From Leguminivora glycinivorella (Eukaryota > Arthropoda > Insecta > Lepidoptera > Tortricidae): a stretch of DNA of 64,000 bases. Under the pieces are notes generated by a model. The model saw only the letters and a program-made list of their open reading frames with translations, was not told the DNA's origin and searched no databases. The stretch lies in contig NC_062988.1 in assembly GCF_023078275.1 (NCBI RefSeq), positions 823,501 to 887,500 on the forward strand, read 5' to 3'. This document shows positions 21,234-30,481 of this stretch, piece after piece. The translations under genes were made by a program, and so were the position numbers. Each line of letters starts with the position of its first letter. The stretch's first letter is position 1.

Positions 21234-21328
21234 AGTGCTTTCACGAACTGACTTCGAGCTTCGCTTGTCAATCCCGTCCGCCAATCATTTGAATTTGCAT
21301 CCACATGAACCGCGTATGCATCACCCAT
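21234..21328 (-). CDS. KIX-like small protein, exon 1 (start and first 31 codons)
   Basis: ATG at 21328-21326 (context AAAATGG) opens 31 codons plus two bases to a consensus donor (GTGAGT at 21233-21228). Joining to 20446 is in phase and gives an 83-residue protein in 252 nt including the stop. Exon 1 encodes an acidic/polar start, then NDWRTGLTSEARSQFVKA. The D-W-R-x-x-L-x-x-x-x-R start of the first helix is a hallmark of MED15-type KIX domains. The intron (20447-21233, 787 bp) is mostly a family I element with two nested insertions. No upstream exon is needed. A complete stand-alone KIX gene, a fragment of an alternatively spliced larger gene, or a MED15-derived duplicate are all possible. 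Confidence 0.75.
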
Positions 21329-21606
21329 TTTAAACACTACTACTACTACTAGTATTTACTAAATATTACTCACAATTTCTAATATATTAAACAAAACACG
21401 TCCGCCTAGCTTTACCAAACTACTTTCACTGGAGAAATCAAACATTTTGTGACGTCTTCTTCCAGATAACTTTGTTTTTGTCATTAATTAGTAATGATGT
21501 CTTTAGTTTATTGCACTTGTGCATTGATAAGGTAATAATTGTGACCTTAAGGCTTGTAATCAATGTCGTAGTAACTATTATCAATTTATCACTATTATCA
21601 GTTTTT

Positions 21607-21642
21607 AACCCCCGACGCAAAAACGGCGGGGTGTTATAAGTT

Positions 21643-21677
<35 letters not shown>

Positions 21678-21878
21678 TGTGGCATCGTAGCTTTTTTTTG
21701 TTTGAAAGCTGAATTAGTCGGGAGTGTTCTTAGCTATGTTCTCTATCTATCTAAATCGGTTCATCCGTTCGGGAGCTACGATGCTACGATGCATGAGACA
21801 GACACACACAGACCGATAGACAGACAGACACGTCAAACGTATAACACCATGTCGTTTTTGCGTCAGGGGTTAAAAATA
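21607..21878. repeat. Interspersed repeat, family J, folded copy with (GT)n
   Basis: It begins AACCCCCGACGCAAAAACG and ends with the mirrored TTTTTGCGTCAGGGGTT. Between them lie a (GT)n run (about 21645-21676), GAAAGCTGAATTAGTCGGGA and AATCGGTTCATCCGTTCGGG. Other copies are at 40505-40708 (-), 47461-47660 (+) and 57645-57812 (-). Confidence 0.7.
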
Positions 21879-22420
21879 TCTGTTCCCTCTATTATCAAGA
21901 CGTTAGATTTCTTGCTCAAATATTTTTGGGCATCTCGTCCGCTTCTACATATCTGATGGGGAATGTAGATAGGCCAAACATTGACACGACTGTAAACTGC
22001 TTAAGTAACATACGTATGTAGCTTGCTAACATGCTAGTTGAATAAATTAATTTGACCTTGGCAATGAATTCAGATAACGGCCTTTCTAAATTTTATAATT
22101 GCTATGCTCGTTCATAGTTTCTACCAATCTTATCTTTTAAATAACAAGATGCATAATTGTTTGTACTTTTATAAAACACACTAAGAATCCACTTGATCAT
22201 TTTAGACCATTGACTTACATATTACTTCGTAAAATTATTATGCGGTATCATACCACTGTGTTCGAATGCGAGTTAAGACTAGGTACAAGTCTATGCGACC
22301 AACCTAATCGCGAGATGCGAACTCATCAACCACTCGTCAAAACGCTCAAAAATCAGAACATTTATTCAACAAGTAGGCCACAGGGGCACTTTTTACATGT
22401 CAATATTACATTTTGATTAC
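21879..22420. other. Non-coding stretch, no feature recognised
   Basis: No supported exon, RNA gene or repeat was seen. Confidence 0.35.
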
Positions 22421-23035
22421 ATTTGCACCCGAGTGTAACACAACAATCAACAAATAAATTAACTTTTTAACAAAAAATAAAACCGCCTTCAAAAATAAGC
22501 GCGTTACAAAACACGGAGAAACTAAAAAGCAAAAAATAATAAACCTTTGAATTCAGATTTCTTATCGTATTGCAATAATCTAAACATCCAAATTATAAAC
22601 AAATCAATTATTTTTGGAGTCGGTACCAGCCTGTGTATGGTTGGGTGGGGCAAACATGCAATAGCAAGGCGACGAACAGGTCTGGTACCGACCACAAAAA
22701 TAATTGATTTGTTTATAATTTGGATGTTTAGATTATTGCAATACGATAAGAAATCTGAATTCAAAGGTTTATTATTTTTTGCTTTTTAGTTTCTCCGTGT
22801 TTTGTAACGCGCTTATTTTTGAAGGCGGTTTTATTTTTTGTTAAAAAGTTAATTTATCCCCTCACTATAGCGAGGAAACTACAACGCAAAAAATGCGTTT
22901 AATCACTGCGTCCAGTAGTTCCACAGGTGCTAAATCATCTTTATAAAAAACTATTATTCGTCTTGTTTGTAGCGGGCGCAACATACAAAAATGTTACATC
23001 GAAATTGTGAATTATGAATCGCCTATCCCTATTTT
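22421..23035. repeat. Interspersed repeat, family K, split by a large palindrome
   Basis: CACCCGAGTGTAACACAACA on the left and CCCCTCACTATAGCGAGG on the right are adjacent in the copy at 47925-48330. Here they are separated by the palindromic insertion at 22455-22856. Another copy (minus) is at 31652-31886, and an end fragment at 23254-23335. Confidence 0.7.
22455..22856. mobile_element. 402-bp near-perfect palindrome (foldback element)
   Basis: Arms of about 175 nt (22455-22629 and 22682-22856) are almost exactly complementary, around a 52-nt loop. Landmarks are TTTTTAACAAAAAATAAAAC, CCGCCTTCAAAAATAAGCGC and TGGTACC. Both strands carry an 80-codon frame beginning and ending with the same residues; these are mirror artefacts, not genes. 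Confidence 0.85.
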
Positions 23036-23253
23036 AGAAATCTTTGTTTTAGACCGGTTTGATGCGCAGATTGATTAGAGAGATTCGTATAAATGATGGC
23101 GTAAACAAGATGGGTCGAAAGTCACGAATATGGTGATTGTAGCCACGAAAGTGCTATTATTATCTTATTAACCTTATGGTGGGTTAGCACTTGCTATGCA
23201 CGATTATTTTCTGGATAAATGGACATTATTGAAAGTGGAGCAAGTATGTATAT

Positions 23254-23335
23254 TTTCCCTTCACTAGCTCGGAAACACGTGTTTTGTCCTTTAATACCAG
23301 CGGGTAAAAACGCATTTTATCCATTAATACACGGA
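23254..23335. repeat. Family K end fragment
   Basis: TTCACTAGCTCGGAAACACG and TTGTCCTTTAATACC match the end of the family K copy near 48265-48325 in reverse. Confidence 0.6.
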
Positions 23336-23376
23336 GAAAAAAGTCTCGTCCATGACAATTGCGTTAACGTGTTATA

Positions 23377-23800
23377 TTTTTATCGGTACCTATGAATTTG
23401 TCTGTGCACTGTATAGACAACTAACATTTCTTGTAAATGTAAAAAAGGTTTGTTGTCTATACAAGGTGGTTCAGTAGGATTAAAGACCGAGCCACGCCAG
23501 ATACGTGTACGTAGACGTGCGCGTGGCGTGCGCGCTGTAAAGTACGAATCTTCAAAAGAGATGATACACCGCTAGACACACACGGGAAACACGTCACACA
23601 AGCGGTGCAATCTCTAATGAGGATTCGTCATTTACACCGCGTACGCTACGCGCACGTCTACGTACACGTATCTGGCGTGGCTCAGCCTTTAATCCTACTG
23701 TACCACCTTGTATAGACAACAAACCTTTTCTTACATTTACAAGAAATGTTAGTTGTCTATACAGTGCACAGACAAATTCATAGGTACCTACCGATAAAAA
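23377..23800. mobile_element. 424-bp palindrome (foldback/MITE)
   Basis: Left landmarks TCGGTACCTATGAATTTGTC, TGTATAGACAACTAACATTT, CAAGGTGGTTCAGTAGGATT and GCCACGCCAGATACGTGTAC reappear in reverse complement and reverse order on the right. The arms are about 200 nt each, around a centre near 23590. It lies inside or beside family K fragments. Confidence 0.8.
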
Positions 23801-23829
23801 TGCAGGTTGCTAGGACCAGTTCCAAGAGA

Positions 23830-24600
23830 CAGAAGCCTAGAGTTGAAACTGGGATCCGTAGTGGGGACGTTTATCGACAAAAAGAGGCCAAACCTTTTTT
23901 TTCTTGACCAAAGCATGAAACTTGGCACAGTTGTTCCTTATATCAAAATAAGCCGATTAAGATCGGGAGCCTTCGGGAGCCTCCCCCCTGGGGCTCGGGA
24001 GGGGGGGTCAAAGTACCGCTTCACCCGGCTTGCTTTGAAAAATTCTAACATACCCCGTTTAGTTCATAGGTCATGTTTGGTATCGTTTTCGAGTAAATCA
24101 ATAACGTAGAATCCATTTTTGGTACTAAAATTATAATTTAATGGTAAATAAAATAAAAAAAAATGAAAAGTTTGAAATTTTCATCTATGATTTACAAATT
24201 CAAGTCATCATAAATGTCAAACTGTTTGCTTTTTCTACAAATAAAAAATATGATATGAAAGCTTATTTAATATAGACTATGAATAATATAACTTTTACCC
24301 ACCTTTACTAACGTTAAGTTTTAGAAAAAAAACCTTTAAACCGCGCGGCGTCGGGACGCCGCGAGCGTAATTTTAAAATGCCTTTATTTTAAAAAACTCT
24401 ATTAGAACTCGTTTAGCTATTAGGTCATGTTTAGTATCGTTTTCGAGTAAATAAATAACGTAGAATTTAGTTTTGGTACTAAAATGACCATTTAATGTTA
24501 AATGAAATTTAAAAAAAAAATTCTGTGAGTTGCAAATTCAAGTCACCATAAACGGTTTGCTTTTTCTATAAATATAAAAATATGATATTAAAGCCTATTC
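23830..24600 (+). repeat. Interspersed repeat, family L (forward copy, about two units)
   Basis: It carries AAGCATGAAACTTGGCACAG, GAGCCTCCCCCCTGGGGCTC, TCATGTTTGGTATCGTTTTC and a GC hairpin at 24344-24363 (CGCGGCGTC, GG, GACGCCGCG). The TCATGTTT(A/G)GTATCG block recurs about 380 bp later, so the unit is duplicated. A longer copy lies inverted at 27450-28507. Confidence 0.75.
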
Positions 24601-24609
24601 ACAAAGGAT

Positions 24610-24694
24610 AGTACGCGTTCACCTACGCGAGCTTATACTGTGTGCGGGGAACGCGCCTCTTTCATATATTTGATCGCCAGTGTCCGAGGTGTGT
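24610..24694 (-). repeat. Family E fragment
   Basis: It matches the reverse complement of 12175-12260 (GAACGCGCCTCTTTCATATA, GATCGCCAGTGTCCGAGGTG). Confidence 0.65.
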
Positions 24695-25214
24695 TAATGC
24701 ATAAATAGAAAAAGATTCATTATTATTGACTCCGGTGTCGACAACGGCAACACTCGGGTCGGGCCACACGATCTAAAAACCGACTGTACCTGTTATTTAT
24801 TCATTGTAGTGAATCCTGTAAGAAATTTATATAATAGTATTTTATACAATCGTGATATAATACAAAACTCTTCAGTCGAGTACCATGTGTAGTACGGTAC
24901 GAGAGTGAAAAGCTTAATTATATCACTATTGTATACAATACTTTTTCTACGAGTCTATCTTCATCGTCAATGGACGGAAATATCACCATTCATGCAAGTT
25001 AAAATTAATGTCAATAGAGTCGTTCACCGTTGTATCAACATTGAATTACCTAGCAACCAATTGTTTGTAATAACCGTCTCTGATTGGCCGATAACGCGAC
25101 AGATAAAAAAAATGTGTTTCAGATGCAGGAAAATTTTCCAGATATCGCAAATTAGTATAGAAATTGTATGAAGTATTTTTGAAATTATTATAGTTAACTA
25201 AAGTCAATTCCTCC
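24695..25214. other. Non-coding stretch, no feature recognised
   Basis: Short open frames only, without splice support. Confidence 0.35.
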
Positions 25215-25594
25215 GTCCGTAAATTATATATCATGCAATGCCTAAAAAGATACCACCATAAAATAGTCCCGTTGTTACCAACATCAAACAAGCGCATTGA
25301 ACGCGTTCCCATGCCGAAATGCAAAACTAAATTTGCAAGACGGAACATTAATTATAACGCACCGTTAATTTATAATAAACTAAAATTAAAACACAAGAGT
25401 ATAAAAACATTAACTGGCTACGATTTTAAAAAGACAATCTGGACATGGATATGTATTATGAACTACGATGAGACTGAAAAACTATTGAGTGAAAGTTTAT
25501 TCGGGTGTTAGGATTAGTACGATTATAGGCACACAACTACTAGATATTAAGCAAAAACGTACTCACAACACACATACATACATACATACACACA

Positions 25595-25663
<69 letters not shown>

Positions 25664-26157
25664 AATTATGCATGCTGTTGTACCAACCTAGTAATATATG
25701 TTAATTTCCGTTTCTTTGTTACAAATGAAGTCTAATTGTTCTTTTCAATACCTATCTAATCGAGCATGTAATTCGGGCATCCACTGGGACTGCAACACAG
25801 TGTAAACTAACGCAGTCTCCAGGGCGCCATTGTACCATGTACCATGTACCTTTTGATCAATAAAATGATTTATTAAATGATTATTAAATTATAATGAGCT
25901 TATTATTCTTACTATCTTACTATTCTTTTTTGACATACCTACCTTTATGTCCTATTTCATTGTTTCCTATTATATACTTTTACATAATTACCTTGTTAAA
26001 TTCAATATTGTAATATTATAATCGATTCAATACCTAGCATAATTTAGATTTCAGACTTGCTGTACCCTGTCAGGGTCCATGTGAAACCAATATAAATATG
26101 TAACACCTAGATGTAACCATGGATGCAATAAAGAAATTATGAATTATGAATTGAGTC
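25215..26157 (+). mobile_element. LINE 3' end with reverse-transcriptase C-terminus relic
   Basis: Frame 25233-25511 shows the C-terminal pattern of LINE reverse transcriptases: a PKCKTKFARR basic block, YNAPLIYNKL, then an FKK..W..NYDETEKLL end. This is the same layout as the end of the RT at 33927-35768. A 3' UTR follows, interrupted by a long (CA)n run. It ends with GCAATAAAGAAATTATG and a short ATGAATT-repeat tail near 26155. The 5' part of the element is missing. Confidence 0.5.
25567..25665 (+). repeat. (CA)n microsatellite with CATA start
   Basis: About 100 bp of CATA then CA repeats with few interruptions. The open frame across it (25489-25704) is low-complexity Thr-His and not a gene. 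Confidence 0.95.
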
Positions 26158-26222
26158 GGAACTGCCATAGAGTATCCAACACTGAAAAGTTAGCACTTAT
26201 AGTTTAGTCTGTGGTGTCCTAA

Positions 26223-26522
26223 TTGACAGATTACTCATACTCATACTCATACTATACATTCCCTTCGCAGAGACATAGCTGGGTACATATGCAACTGCAT
26301 AAAGAGGGCTCTACCCTCTTTATACAGTTGCATCGGTGTTTGCAACCTGATTTACATTTACATCTTGTAACTTCTAAGCATATACTGGCCACTTCAGTGT
26401 TGCCTGACTGGGATGGAAGGAAGAAGGAGACGAATGGGTACCACACTACCCATTCGTCTCCTTCTTCCTTCCATCCCCAAGAAGACGGACTTGGCAAATT
26501 TTGGTGTGGCACCAACGCCTGA
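26223..26522 (+). CDS. Coding-like frame with two perfect hairpins, uncertain
   Basis: An acceptor-like CCCTTCGCAG precedes 26272. The frame stays open to a stop at 26520-26522, about 83 codons after the acceptor. It encodes His/Ser/Leu-rich sequence ending in DGLGKFWCGTNA. The DNA holds two strong hairpins: arms 26289-26308/26314-26333 (one mismatch) and 26410-26440/26447-26477 (31 bp, perfect, 6-base loop). Perfect palindromes inside a coding exon are unusual and make a mobile or rearranged origin as likely as a gene. No homologue is recognised. Confidence 0.25.
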   Translation: MTDYSYSYSYYTFPSQRHSWVHMQLHKEGSTLFIQLHRCLQPDLHLHLVTSKHILATSVLPDWDGRKKETNGYHTTHSSPSSFHPQEDGLGKFWCGTNA

Positions 26523-26544
26523 CTCCAAGTTGAACGCCCTGAGT

Positions 26545-26657
26545 CCCATTTCTCAAAACTGAAAGTTACAAGTTACAAGCGGAAGTCTCTTTGCAACTTG
26601 TCATATTAGACATTGACAACCAGTTGAAAATTGTAACTTGTAGCTTCGAGAAATGGG
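26545..26657. mobile_element. Small MITE with CCCATTTCTC ends
   Basis: Left CCCATTTCTCAAAACTG; right GTAGCTTCGAGAAATGGG; inner mirrored AAGTTACAAG / TTGTAACTTG. Confidence 0.7.
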
Positions 26658-26941
26658 CCCCTGGTACACTGTGCGCAGTATATGCTGATGCAAGGCAGCC
26701 TCTGAAGGAGGTATGTTCTCCAATTGTCGATCTTTTCTGGTACCTAAAGAGGTAGGTACTTCGACCACTCATTCACCGTTACGCAACGACTTGGTCTGAA
26801 ACAATATGTGCATTATCATTTTAGAGTCTACAACTATCAAATTACAACTTTTTGGTGGATCACGTAACCTTCAGTATTACCCACTTACGTTACGTATCAT
26901 ACAAAATTATTACAAACTTTAGTAAAATCTGATTTGCCTCT

Positions 26942-27127
26942 GATATTGCTCCATCTTGTAATAGTTTGACACCTTGGGTGGCCTGGCTAAGCTTCAAAGC
27001 CAAAAGAAAACGTTTCTAGATTAGACATAGTATGGGATAGGTACGATAAACGCAGCTTGAAACGATCAACAAGGGAGAAACATGGCCACCCAAGACTTCA
27101 AACTATTACGAGATGGAGCAATATCAT
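26942..27127. mobile_element. Inverted-repeat element (GATATTGCTCCATCT ends)
   Basis: The arms at 26942-26983 and 27083-27127 are complementary over about 40 bases (GATATTGCTCCATCTTGTAA ... AGATGGAGCAATATC; CTTGGGTGGCC ... GGCCACCCAAG). Confidence 0.7.
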
Positions 27128-27132
27128 AGATA

Positions 27133-27440
27133 GGCTAATCAGCAAAGCAAAGCGGCCTGATGGTTGCTCGCTTTTGCCTTGGTTTCTGGGACGACCCTTG
27201 GCGCGTGACCTGTGTGGATACCTTGGCTCCGTCCAACGTCTAACGTTCGGCCCAGAAACCAGGGACTGCTGCTGCAAAACGCCCAGTTTAAACGCGCAAA
27301 TATGCATTTTTAAAAAACAACTACATATTTGCGGCAATTGCATTTGAAACATTTGGACCATGGTCATTAGACACCAAGCAGTTCGTGAAGGAAGTTTCCA
27401 CCAAACTTGTCTGGGTGTTTGGTGACATACGCATAGGCTT
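27133..27440 (+). pseudogene. Retroelement polyprotein relic (ETFGPW region)
   Basis: A first frame reads RPDGCSLLPWFLGRPLARD and continues to about 27345. A frameshift then leads into a frame from 27331 reading IAFETFGPWSLDTKQFVKE and TKLVWVFGD. The order DG-(x)LIPW then (V/A)-x-ETLGPW and a GD end matches a block common in uncharacterised reverse-transcriptase-associated proteins of many animals. It is broken and without flanking domains. Family assignment is from memory of the pattern. Confidence 0.45.
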
Positions 27441-27449
27441 TTACATCAT

Positions 27450-28507
27450 ATTTTTTATTTAAAGAAAAAGCAAACAGTTGACATTTTTGTCGACTTGAAT
27501 TTGCAAATCATAGATGAATATTTTTTTTTATTTATTTACCATTAAATTATAATTGTAGTACCAAAAATAAATTCTTTGTTATTAATTAACTCGAAAACTA
27601 TATCAAACATGACCTAATAGCTAAACCGGGTCTAATAGAGTTTTTAAAATAGAGGTATTTTAAAATTACGCTCGCGGCGTCCCGACGCCGCGCGTCTTAA
27701 AGTAATTTTTTTGTGGAACTTAACGTTTGTGAAGGTGGATAAAAGTTATATTTTTTATAATCTATATTAAATAGGCTTTCATATCATATTTTTTATTTAT
27801 AGAAAAAGCAAACAGTTTGTCATTTATGATGACTTGAATTTGTAAATCATGGATGAAAATTTCAAATTTATTAATTTTTTTAAATTTTACTTACCATTAA
27901 ATTATAATTTTAGTACCAAAAATTAATTCTACGTTATTGATTTACTCGAAAACGATATCAAACATGACCTAATAGCTAAAAGGGGTCTAATAGAGTTTCT
28001 AAAATAAAGGCATTTTAAAATTACGCTCGCGGCGTCCCGACGCCGCGCGTCTTAAAGTAATTTTTTTGTGGAACTTAACGTTAGTAAAGGTGGATAAAAG
28101 TTATATTTTTTATAATCTATATTAAATAGGCTATCATGTCATATTTTTTATTTATAGAAAAAGCAAACAGTTTGTCATTTATGATGACCTGAATTTGTAA
28201 ATCATGGATGAAAATTTCAAATTTTTTATTTTTTTTTATTTTATTTACCATTAAATTATAATTTTAGTACTAAAAACGAATTCTACGTTATTGATTTACT
28301 CGAAAACGATACCAAACATGACCTATTAACTAAACGGGGTAAGTTAGAATTTTTCAAACCAAGCCGGGTGAAGCGGTACTTTGACCCCCCCTCCCGGGCC
28401 CCAGGGGGGAGGCTCCCGAAGGCTCCCGATCTTAATCGGCTTATTTTGATATAAGGAACAACTGTGCCAAGTTTCATGCTTTGGTCAAAAAATTTAAGGT
28501 TTTTCAA
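27450..28507 (-). repeat. Family L repeat, inverted copy, about three units
   Basis: The GC hairpin (CGCGGCGTC, CC, GACGCCGCG) occurs at 27673-27692 and 28028-28047, giving a unit of 355 bp. The blocks AAAGCAAACAGTTTGTCATT and CGAAAACGATA(T/C)CAAACATG repeat in register. The last unit joins the TTCGGGAGCC/GGGGGGGTCAAAG part seen at 23830-24100. With the forward copy it brackets 24600-27450. Confidence 0.8.
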
Positions 28508-28638
28508 TAAACTCCCCAGCTACCGGAAACCTGGGTCACCCAGCATATGGAATGGATGCTATGAGCGGTGAAAATTGATGAATCTGAAAGTAAATAAAAT
28601 AATTATATAATTTGTTAAAAAATATATTTCAACGATCC

Positions 28639-28784
28639 TTAGTGCAAGACTTTGTTCATATATTCGTCAGTGTTAATAGAACCGTCCTTCATTTCGTCCC
28701 AAAATTTATATTTTGCAGAATTTTTCCACTTTTGTTCCACAGTATGGCATGGGTCACAGGAAACTTGCAACCATTGTAAATCAT
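28639..28784 (-). CDS. Unknown 68-residue protein, exon 2 (C-terminal part, stop)
   Basis: An acceptor with a good pyrimidine tract (GTCTTTTTCAG) precedes 28784. Two bases complete Asp21 of exon 1; 47 codons follow to TAA at 28639-28641. It encodes residues 21-68. Landmarks are QWLQVSCDPCHTVEQKW, with a Cys-x-x-Cys-His cluster at 30-34, four Trp in the protein, and a charged end (DEMKDGSINTDEYMNKVLH). No signal peptide or membrane segment is seen. Cys-x-x-Cys-His could bind metal or haem, but it is a single short motif and this is only a possibility. I do not recognise the family. Confidence 0.65.
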
Positions 28785-28858
28785 CTGAAAAAGACATTAA
28801 AATTTCTATGAATAAATTTTACAATAAGTAATATTCTACGTCCACTTTAGATATATAT

Positions 28859-30126
28859 AAAGGCTGTCCACGATAAAAAGTTTTCATATATAACATGGTA
28901 AATCTTTCAATATTCCGCAGTGTCTGAAGACGAAAGTGTTTGATCAGTGTGTGTTGCCAGTGATGACATACGGTACTGAAACGTGGTCGCTTACAATGGG
29001 CCTCATAAGAAAGCTCAAGGTCACCCAAAGGGCAATGGAGAGGGCTATGCTAGGAGTCTCTTTGCGAGATCGTATCAGAAATGAGACCATCCGCAACACA
29101 ACCAAAGTAACCGATATAGCCCTCCGAATCGCTAAACTTAAGTGGCAGTGGGCAGGGCACATTGCACGTAGAACCGATGGCCGTTGGGGCGGAAAGGTTC
29201 TCGAGTGGCGACCGCGTACCGGAAGGCGAACCGCGGGTAGGCCCCTAACAAGGTGGACTGATGACCTGGTGAAGGTCGCAGGAGTCCGCTGGATGCGGGT
29301 GGCGCAGGACAGGTCATTGTGGCAATCTTTGGGGGAGGCCTATGTCCAGCAGTGGACGTCTTTCGGCTGATGTGATGATGATGATGATGATGAAATCTTT
29401 TGATACAATGAGAATTTATAAGCAGCATGTTTGTCAAATAATTTGTAGATATCAAACTACATTATAAAAATACAAACAAATTATAAACTTTAGGTGGCCT
29501 ATGAATTTTAGCAGTATGTAACTCATGATAACAATATTTTTTTGTACAGTGTCTTCTTGCAGTCTTTAAGTACAACAGTTTTAATGACAAAAATATTTTT
29601 TTAATGTTTAATTATAATAGCCAAAATATACCCTATTACATACTCATTTTACGATAGTAATCATTTTTCTGATTGTAATCAGATTAAGAAAGTACTGAGA
29701 TTTTCTAACTTTGCTGAATTCGACTTTTTGACACTTTTGGCTCTCCATACAAAAACAACTGTCAGTGCTTGGAGTAGAAAGTCTTCCTGACTCCCAAAAG
29801 TCGAAATGAGTTTCAAAAAGTATTTTTTTGTCTGCTAAGATGTCATTCTAATGTGTGTAAAACAGCTTATAAAAATATAAGTATTTATAAAATTGTGCCA
29901 GGAAGCGTGTGAAGTTTGTTAAAAAACACTGTACAAGAAATGAAATGCTTGATGGTATACATTCGGCGAAACCTCAGACACACTAAAGCATTATAAGGAA
30001 TAGCTTTAATTATTATATAGTTTTATGTATACAGATTTATCAAAATATAATATTGCTTCAAAATGTGCATTCAGGAAGAAAGATTTATCATGTTATGTAT
30101 GACCACTTTTTATCGTGGACAGTCCT
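28859..30126. mobile_element. Inverted-repeat transposon in the intron of the 68-residue gene
   Basis: The ends AAGGCTGTCCACGATAAAAA and TTTTTATCGTGGACAGTCCTT are inverted repeats continuing for about 47 bp (to AACATG(G/A)TAAATCTTT). An RTE LINE (28908-29392) has inserted at the inner edge of the left repeat. No transposase frame is visible in the remaining ~730 bp, so it is non-autonomous. It fills most of the 1481-bp intron. Confidence 0.75.
28908..29392 (+). mobile_element. 5'-truncated RTE-type LINE (RT C-terminus, (TGA)n tail)
   Basis: It is flanked by AAATCTTT at 28900-28907 and 29393-29400. The frame is open to a stop at 29368-29370. It carries the known C-terminal RTE layout: VLPVMTYGTETW, QRAMERAMLGVSLRDRIRNE, WQWAGHIARR, RPLTRWTDDLVK and a final WTSFG. 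The 3' end is (TGATGA)n. The fragment keeps about 150 codons without a stop, so it is likely young. Confidence 0.85.
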
Positions 30127-30265
30127 TATTAGTTCAGTATTTAGATTTTGCCCACGTAATGTCGTATGAATTTGTATGCAATGTAAAATGAATACAACAT
30201 TAAATGCCTTTTTACTCACCATTCTAATTATCTACTAAGTTCTACATGTACGATACATGACTCAC

Positions 30266-30326
30266 CTGCTTTTGCCAACTCTGCCATCTCCCATCCTTGC
30301 AAGAGTTTTTGCACCTCTTCATCCAT
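30266..30326 (-). CDS. Unknown 68-residue protein, exon 1 (start)
   Basis: ATG at 30326-30324 opens 20 codons plus one base (MDEEVQKLLQGWEMAELAKA) to a consensus donor (GTGAGT). Joining with 28784 is in phase and gives 68 residues in 207 nt including the stop. The N-terminal 20 residues look like one amphipathic acidic helix. TTTTAG|GAAATGG just upstream could be an acceptor, and the frame would stay open through it, so an earlier exon cannot be excluded. However, a GC-rich stretch at about 30400-30480 (CACGCGTGGACGCGG on the minus strand) fits a nearby promoter, making a complete two-exon gene plausible. Confidence 0.65.
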
Positions 30327-30481
30327 TTCCTAAAATGGAAACTACCAAACGAATGGATAATACGTAGTGAGTACGTTTAACGATAAATAATATAACCTAT
30401 TGCGATCCGCGTCCACGCGTGATCTCTCATGACACGTAAATGGCCGCCGACCACGCCGCAAGCGCTTTGACATTGCGTTTC

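Noticed and set aside
22522..22789. Two 80-codon frames with identical ends on opposite strands
   Set aside because: They are produced by the long palindrome at 22455-22856.
25489..25704. A frame over the (CA)n run
   Set aside because: Low-complexity Thr-His from a microsatellite.
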